A stretch of 64,000 nucleotides of DNA from an uncultured Bacteroidota bacterium (GTDB lineage Bacteria > Bacteroidota > Bacteroidia > Chitinophagales > Chitinophagaceae). The notes beneath the pieces were generated by a model. That model saw only the letters and a list, made by a program, of their open reading frames with translations, was not told the DNA's origin and did not search any database. Position 1 is the first letter of the stretch, and every line of letters starts with the position of its first letter. Below, in pieces: positions 59,883 through 64,000 of the stretch. The stretch spans positions 1-64,000 of the forward strand of contig CAIVKC010000029.1 in the NCBI GenBank assembly GCA_903906365.1, read 5' to 3'. A program made the position numbers and the translations under genes.

Positions 59883-61880
59883 ATGAGAGCCTGCTTCATT
59901 GTCCTGCTGATTGCCTTTAGCCTGAGCAAAGGTTCCGCCCAGCCGGATACCACCTATTATTCGGTGGTCAATAAAGGAAAGATAACCGGCCAGCAAAAAG
60001 TCTGGCAAAGCAGTCCCGGGATTTACCGGTACGATTACCGCTACAACGACCGGGGGCGGGGAGACAGCACCTCCTCGGAACTGCGTCTGGATGCCTCTGG
60101 AGCCATCACCGAATTCTATGCCCATGGGGTGGACTACGACAAGAACCCCTATGAAGAGCGCTTTGCCTTGAAGGGCGACTCGGCATTATGGACGGTCAAT
60201 GGTGAAAAAAAGACCCGCTTATACCACCACGAGTTCTACAGTGCGAACACCGCTCCGGCCATGGCCGAACTGATGGTCCGATGGATCCTGCAGCAGCCGG
60301 GCCATAGGACCGCCCTGCTACCGGAAGGCATCATCAGTGCTGGTCCGGCCCAGGCGATGACCCTTTCAATCCATGGAAAAACGGCCAACCTGAAACTCAT
60401 GGTCCTTTACGCAGAGCCCTCTCCAACCCCTTTTTATATCTGGATGACCGAAGACCTCCGTTTTTTTGCCCAGGTGAACGGCTGGATCTCCCACATCAGC
60501 CGTGGTTATGAGAGCTGGACGGATTCCCTGTTTTCCCTCCAGGAGTCGGCCGCCCAGGCCTTTTACAGCGGGGAATTGCGCAATAACTCCACCGTGCTTG
60601 CGCATCGCATTCTTTTGGAGCACGCCACTGTTTTTGAATCCGCCACCGCCACGGTGAAAAAAGACCAGACCGTAGCGCTGGAGAACGGAAAAATCAGCGC
60701 AATTTATCCTTCCGCCTCCCATACGGCGAGGCCTTCGGCAGATACGGTGATTGACTGCCACGGGAAATTCCTGATGCCGGGTCTGTGGGACATGCATGGT
60801 CATTACCAAAAGGATGAAGGGGCTTTTTACCTGGCCGGCGGGGTGACCCATATCCGGGACATGGGCAATGACAAAATCCTGCTGCAGTATAAAAAACAAA
60901 TTCGGGACAATGCGCTGCTCGGACCGGAGCTGACCTCCCTTTCGGGCTTCATTGACAGGGAGGATCCCTTCCAGGGACCGACCGGAACCATCATCCGCTC
61001 CCTGGAGGAGGGACTGCAGGCCATTGACGAGTACCACCGCCTGGGATATGCCCAGATCAAGTTATACAGTGCGATCAAACCCGAATGGGTGGAACCCATG
61101 GCTGCCCATGCGCACCGGCTGGGTATGCGCGTCTGCGGGCATATCCCCTCCTTTATGACCGCCGAACAGGCCGTCAAAGCGGGCTATGATGAAATCACCC
61201 ATATGAATTTCATCTTCCTCAACTTCATGGGTGATACCGTTGACACCCGGACGCCCGCCCGCTTCCGGCTGGTGGGCCGCTACGGCGGCAGCCTGGACCT
61301 GGGGAGCCGGCCGGTCAAAGAGTTTGTGGCGCTGCTGAAGAGCAGGCATATTTCCCTGGACCCCACCATGAATGTATGGGAAGGGGAATTCAATGAATTC
61401 AAAGGGGACACTTCGGCCTACCTCAAACCCGTGGTTTCCTGGATGCCCCAGTCCTGGCTGGCTTCCCTGCCTGTACAGAGCCCCTTTGGCTCGCAGGAGG
61501 ATAAGCCCTATTATAAAGCCGCCTTTCAAAATATGATGAAGATGCTCAAAATGCTCTATGACAATGGCATCCTGCTGGTGGCCGGAACCGATGGCGGAGA
61601 GGCCCATGCGCTTCACCATGAACTGGAACTCTATGTCCAGGCCGGCATTGCGCCAAACCAGGTACTGCGAATCGCCACCTACAATGCCGCACTGGACTGC
61701 AGGCTGCAGGATGTCTATGGTTCCATTGAAAAGGGCAGGGAGGCAGACCTGATTTTGATTGATGGCAACCCCGCAGCTGATATCAGTGATATCCGGCGGG
61801 TGGAGTTGGTGATCAAAAATAACCGCCTCTACCGGCCCAGGCAACTGCTGGGGGGGCAGGGTTGGAAATATTATTACTGA
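59883..61880 (+). CDS. Secreted amidohydrolase with N-terminal extension
   Basis: A signal peptide (about 1-19, ending GSAQ) is followed by a beta-rich region (about 22-235) with no clear family, then a metal-dependent amidohydrolase domain (about 240-660). Metal-site motifs are LWDMHGHYQ (HxH), VCGHIPSF, EITHMNFIF and the catalytic Asp region AGTDGGEAHAL. A closing EADLILIDGNPAADI strand completes the small beta domain. The 665-residue length exceeds a plain amidohydrolase because of the extension. It may act on cyclic amides or peptides outside the cytosol; the substrate is unknown. Confidence 0.87.
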   Translation: MRACFIVLLIAFSLSKGSAQPDTTYYSVVNKGKITGQQKVWQSSPGIYRYDYRYNDRGRGDSTSSELRLDASGAITEFYAHGVDYDKNPYEERFALKGDSALWTVNGEKKTRLYHHEFYSANTAPAMAELMVRWILQQPGHRTALLPEGIISAGPAQAMTLSIHGKTANLKLMVLYAEPSPTPFYIWMTEDLRFFAQVNGWISHISRGYESWTDSLFSLQESAAQAFYSGELRNNSTVLAHRILLEHATVFESATATVKKDQTVALENGKISAIYPSASHTARPSADTVIDCHGKFLMPGLWDMHGHYQKDEGAFYLAGGVTHIRDMGNDKILLQYKKQIRDNALLGPELTSLSGFIDREDPFQGPTGTIIRSLEEGLQAIDEYHRLGYAQIKLYSAIKPEWVEPMAAHAHRLGMRVCGHIPSFMTAEQAVKAGYDEITHMNFIFLNFMGDTVDTRTPARFRLVGRYGGSLDLGSRPVKEFVALLKSRHISLDPTMNVWEGEFNEFKGDTSAYLKPVVSWMPQSWLASLPVQSPFGSQEDKPYYKAAFQNMMKMLKMLYDNGILLVAGTDGGEAHALHHELELYVQAGIAPNQVLRIATYNAALDCRLQDVYGSIEKGREADLILIDGNPAADISDIRRVELVIKNNRLYRPRQLLGGQGWKYYY

Positions 61881-62068
61881 TTCTTGCCCGGTGGATTCCC
61901 TAGCAGGGGTAGGATCTCCGGCAGGCTATGGGTTATACCCGCTCAGACCGGGCCGGTTTGGCATTTTATTGTTTTTCCCCCTATCGGGTGGCAGGGTGGT
62001 TCCTATTTTAACAATGAACCCGGCCGGTGTCCGGGGAAACCGGGAAGGTCGGGAGCAGGTAAAAGGGA

Positions 62069-62776
62069 TTACCGGAAATCGGCGATGGCAATCAGGCGGC
62101 TGACATCCAGTACAATGATTTTTCTGCCCCTGGTTTCGATGATACCCCCTTCACGCAGTTCAGACAGGAGCCTGACCACGTTTTCGCGGACCGTACCCAC
62201 CAGGCTCGCCAGGTCATCGCGGCTCATATTGATTTCCACGGGCATGCCCGGCTGGAAATTCACCTTGTACTTTTCGCGGATTACAATCAGCTGCAGGGCC
62301 AGCCGCTCCCTGACGGATTTGTGGGCGATCATGGTCAGGCTGTTGGCCAGCACGGCAAATTCGTGGCTGAGGGTCTTCAGAAGCCTTTTGCTCAGGACCT
62401 CCGACTGCTGGAGGGCGCCCAGAAAATCTTCCCGGGGAATAAAGGCGATCCGGCTTTGTTCCAGGGCGGCCGCGAAATCGGGGTAGCGGTCATCGGAGAG
62501 CACGGCGTGGTAGCCCAGCAGTTCGCCGGTATTGGCCACATAGAATATCTGCTCCCTGCCTTCCTTGTCCACTTTGTATTTTTTCGCCTTTCCTTCGATG
62601 ATAAAAAAGATGCCCGAGGGAAAAGCTCCCTCCCGGAAAATGATCTCCCCTTTCTTATAGATTTGTTCGGAGCGGTTGGCGGCGAGCAATGCCATATCTG
62701 CCTGCGGTAAATCCTTGAAAACGGATTCACTCTTAAAATCCCACTTATCGATTGGAAAAAGGCCTTTGATGCTCAT
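62069..62776 (-). CDS. Crp/Fnr-family transcriptional regulator
   Basis: The 235-residue protein has an N-terminal cyclic-nucleotide-like beta-barrel (about 20-140, with GEIIFREGAFPSGIFFIIEGKAK in part and GELLGYHAVL) and a C-terminal Crp-type helix-turn-helix (about 165-230, MSRDDLASLVGTVRENVVRLL). No Fe-S Cys cluster is present, so it is not FNR-like in oxygen sensing. The ligand is uncertain. It lies divergent from the GcvH-like gene, with about 96 bp between starts. Confidence 0.92.
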   Translation of the reverse strand: MSIKGLFPIDKWDFKSESVFKDLPQADMALLAANRSEQIYKKGEIIFREGAFPSGIFFIIEGKAKKYKVDKEGREQIFYVANTGELLGYHAVLSDDRYPDFAAALEQSRIAFIPREDFLGALQQSEVLSKRLLKTLSHEFAVLANSLTMIAHKSVRERLALQLIVIREKYKVNFQPGMPVEINMSRDDLASLVGTVRENVVRLLSELREGGIIETRGRKIIVLDVSRLIAIADFR

Positions 62777-62860
62777 CGGGGGGCAAATTTACCCTTTAAA
62801 TATTGATAATTGTCACTTTTTGGATTGATAAGGTTCACCACCCGGCAGACAGGAGCTTGG

Positions 62861-62868
62861 TAGCTTTG
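62861..62868 (+). promoter_or_regulatory. -7 box directly before the GcvH-like gene
   Basis: TAGCTTTG ends 4 nt before the ATG at 62873 (TTTGCGCCATG), as at the inositol monophosphatase gene. It implies a leaderless mRNA. Confidence 0.45.
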
Positions 62869-62872
62869 CGCC

Positions 62873-63295
62873 ATGAGCGGGGAGAATACGACAAACAGGC
62901 CATCGCTGTATTATACCAGGGACCACGAATGGGTGGAATTCAGGGACGGGATTGCCTATACGGGAGTCTGCATGTTCAAGCTCCTCGGCTTCCGGGAAAT
63001 CCAGCAAATCACCTTTACGGCTGCGCCGGGCTTTAAAAAGCAGGGCGAGGTGCTTGCTTCCATCCGCTACAAGGACTACAAAATTGAAGCCCACATGCCG
63101 GTGGATGGCGTAGTGGATGCCCTCAATGAAGAGCTCTGCTATGGAAACAGAAATATACTGTTGCAACAATCAGAAAGCAACGCCTGGATTGCCAGGATCA
63201 TTCCCTCAGATCCGGGCGACACCCGCGAGCTGATGCTTCCCCGGCAATACCATACACAGGGAAAAGACCGGTATGCCAGACAGGCCAGCCGTTAA
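62873..63295 (+). CDS. GcvH-like lipoyl-domain protein, divergent
   Basis: The 140-residue protein follows the GcvH plan: YYTRDHEWVEFRDG near the start, AYTGVCMFKLLGF, and VDGVVDALNEEL near residue 80. The lipoylated Lys of true GcvH lies in an ESVKA block; here that region reads SIRYKDYKIEAHMP, with K67 the closest candidate. It may or may not be lipoylated. No glycine cleavage genes are nearby. The methyltransferase gene follows 15 bp downstream, so the two are probably co-transcribed. Confidence 0.75.
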   Translation: MSGENTTNRPSLYYTRDHEWVEFRDGIAYTGVCMFKLLGFREIQQITFTAAPGFKKQGEVLASIRYKDYKIEAHMPVDGVVDALNEELCYGNRNILLQQSESNAWIARIIPSDPGDTRELMLPRQYHTQGKDRYARQASR

Positions 63296-63310
63296 TCATC
63301 CCATAAAACA

Positions 63311-63916
63311 ATGCCCTTGCTTACACAGGAAAAAACGGCAGAAAAATGGTTCCGATCCGATATCGACTTTGACCAGCTTTATCCCCTGCAGATCCAGGCA
63401 CTGGCTTCCAGGCACTGGACACCCCTGGGGGTAGCGCGCAAGGCAGCCTCCTTTCTGGCGGTCGACCGGGATGCCAGGATCCTGGACATTGGCAGCGGGG
63501 CCGGCAAGTTCTGCCTGGCAGCGGCCCATTTCAGGCCACAAGCCCACTATTTCGGGGTAGAGCAGCGAAAGAACCTCCTGGGGCATGCCAATGAGGCCAA
63601 AAGCGTCCTTTCCCTGGAAAACGTACATTTCCTCCACGGGAATTTCACGCAGCTGAACTTCCGGAACTTTGACCATTTCTATTTCTTCAATGCTTTTTAT
63701 GAGAACCTGTCGGGTACCGACAAAATAGATCACTGTATCGATTACTCCGCGGAGCTCTTCTATTATTATAACCGCTATCTCTATAAGGAGCTGGCACTTA
63801 AACCCGCCGGCACCCGTGTGGCCACCTTTCACAGCCTGGAAGATGAAATACCCCCGGATTTCCTGCTGGCTGGCACTGATTTGGATAACCTGCTTAAATT
63901 TTGGATCAAAGCTTAA
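63311..63916 (+). CDS. Class I SAM-dependent methyltransferase
   Basis: The 201-residue protein has the SAM-binding motif I ILDIGSGAGKFCLAAA, the acidic post-I region FGVEQRKNL and motif-like NVHFLHGNFTQL and FYFFNAFYENL. No signal peptide or membrane helix is visible. The substrate is unknown. It follows the GcvH-like gene closely and may work with it, but no known pathway links them. Confidence 0.88.
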   Translation: MPLLTQEKTAEKWFRSDIDFDQLYPLQIQALASRHWTPLGVARKAASFLAVDRDARILDIGSGAGKFCLAAAHFRPQAHYFGVEQRKNLLGHANEAKSVLSLENVHFLHGNFTQLNFRNFDHFYFFNAFYENLSGTDKIDHCIDYSAELFYYYNRYLYKELALKPAGTRVATFHSLEDEIPPDFLLAGTDLDNLLKFWIKA

Positions 63917-63926
63917 ATCAAAACGG

Positions 63927-64000
63927 ATGGAATCACAAAGTATGAATACAACGATCACTACCCCGCTGCAGCAAAGATGCCAGGATACCTGTGAGCTCTG
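63927..64000 (+). CDS. PhnA-like zinc-ribbon protein, N-terminal fragment
   Basis: The frame from ATG 63927 (or 63942) to the window end encodes QQRCQDTCELC near its end, which resembles the first Cys pair of PhnA/YjdM-type zinc-ribbon proteins. Only 24 codons are inside the window. The assignment rests on this short motif and its place near the start. The function of these proteins is not settled despite the phosphonate name. Confidence 0.5.
   Translation, partial: MESQSMNTTITTPLQQRCQDTCEL

Overview
The window looks like chromosomal DNA of a Bacteroidota bacterium, probably of the Chitinophagaceae or a relative. Reasons: a type IX secretion (T9SS) C-terminal sorting domain, a DUF5606 protein, LytS/LytTR-type signalling, GH3-family and NIPSNAP proteins, almost no Shine-Dalgarno sequences, and several gene starts preceded by the Bacteroidota -7 box TAnnTTTG. 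No rRNA operon, intact tRNA, CRISPR array, transposase or integrase was seen. Most of the window is GC-rich (38 of 60 bases in a hand count of 21721-21780). The stretch from about 15.1 to 19.4 kb is far more AT-rich (19 of 60 G+C in 17581-17640) and looks acquired.

Layout. 0-5 kb: the start of a UvrD/PcrA helicase at the left edge, small unknown proteins, a secreted DUF1080 protein and a hybrid 7TMR-DISM histidine kinase. 5-13.5 kb: a vanadium-type haloperoxidase lipoprotein, a secreted protein, a LytS/LytS/LytTR signalling operon whose first kinase looks catalytically dead, an M1 metallopeptidase and an OmpA-family lipoprotein. 14-19.4 kb: recA, tRNA 3'-end remnants, then an AT-rich island with a DUF4143 ATPase and an AbiEi/AbiEii type IV toxin-antitoxin operon preceded by two 17-bp palindromes. 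19.4-31 kb: a T9SS cargo protein, methylglyoxal synthase, an M28 peptidase, uvrB, polA and a Tyr/Gly-rich repeat protein. 31-43.8 kb: a PAS histidine kinase, a DsbA-like protein, DUF5606, an M3 peptidase, a Fur/SCO/MerC metal cluster, an NFU-type Fe-S carrier, PnuC with a nicotinamide riboside kinase, MtgA, a LysE transporter and a GH3 protein. 43.8-64 kb: NIPSNAP, a glycosyltransferase, an ArsR/old-yellow-enzyme pair, an aldo-keto reductase, an inositol monophosphatase-family protein, thiL, an S41 peptidase, a thioredoxin-fold protein without cysteines, nagA, an omega-amidase, lspA, recX, dnaN, a sterol-desaturase-like protein, an amidohydrolase, a Crp/Fnr regulator, a GcvH-like protein, a methyltransferase and the start of a PhnA-like gene.

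Functional themes. DNA replication and repair genes (uvrD/pcrA, recA, uvrB, polA, recX, dnaN) are spread through the window among secreted peptidases and sensors typical of a polymer-degrading or predatory environmental Bacteroidota. I did not find one clearly novel multi-gene system. The best leads are the island with its tRNA remnants and AbiE operators, the pseudokinase/kinase pair, a palindrome in the Fur-SCO/MerC divergent region, the cysteine-bearing ArsR next to an old yellow enzyme, and promoter-terminator units that hold no ORF. All family assignments come from reading motifs by eye; no database search was run.
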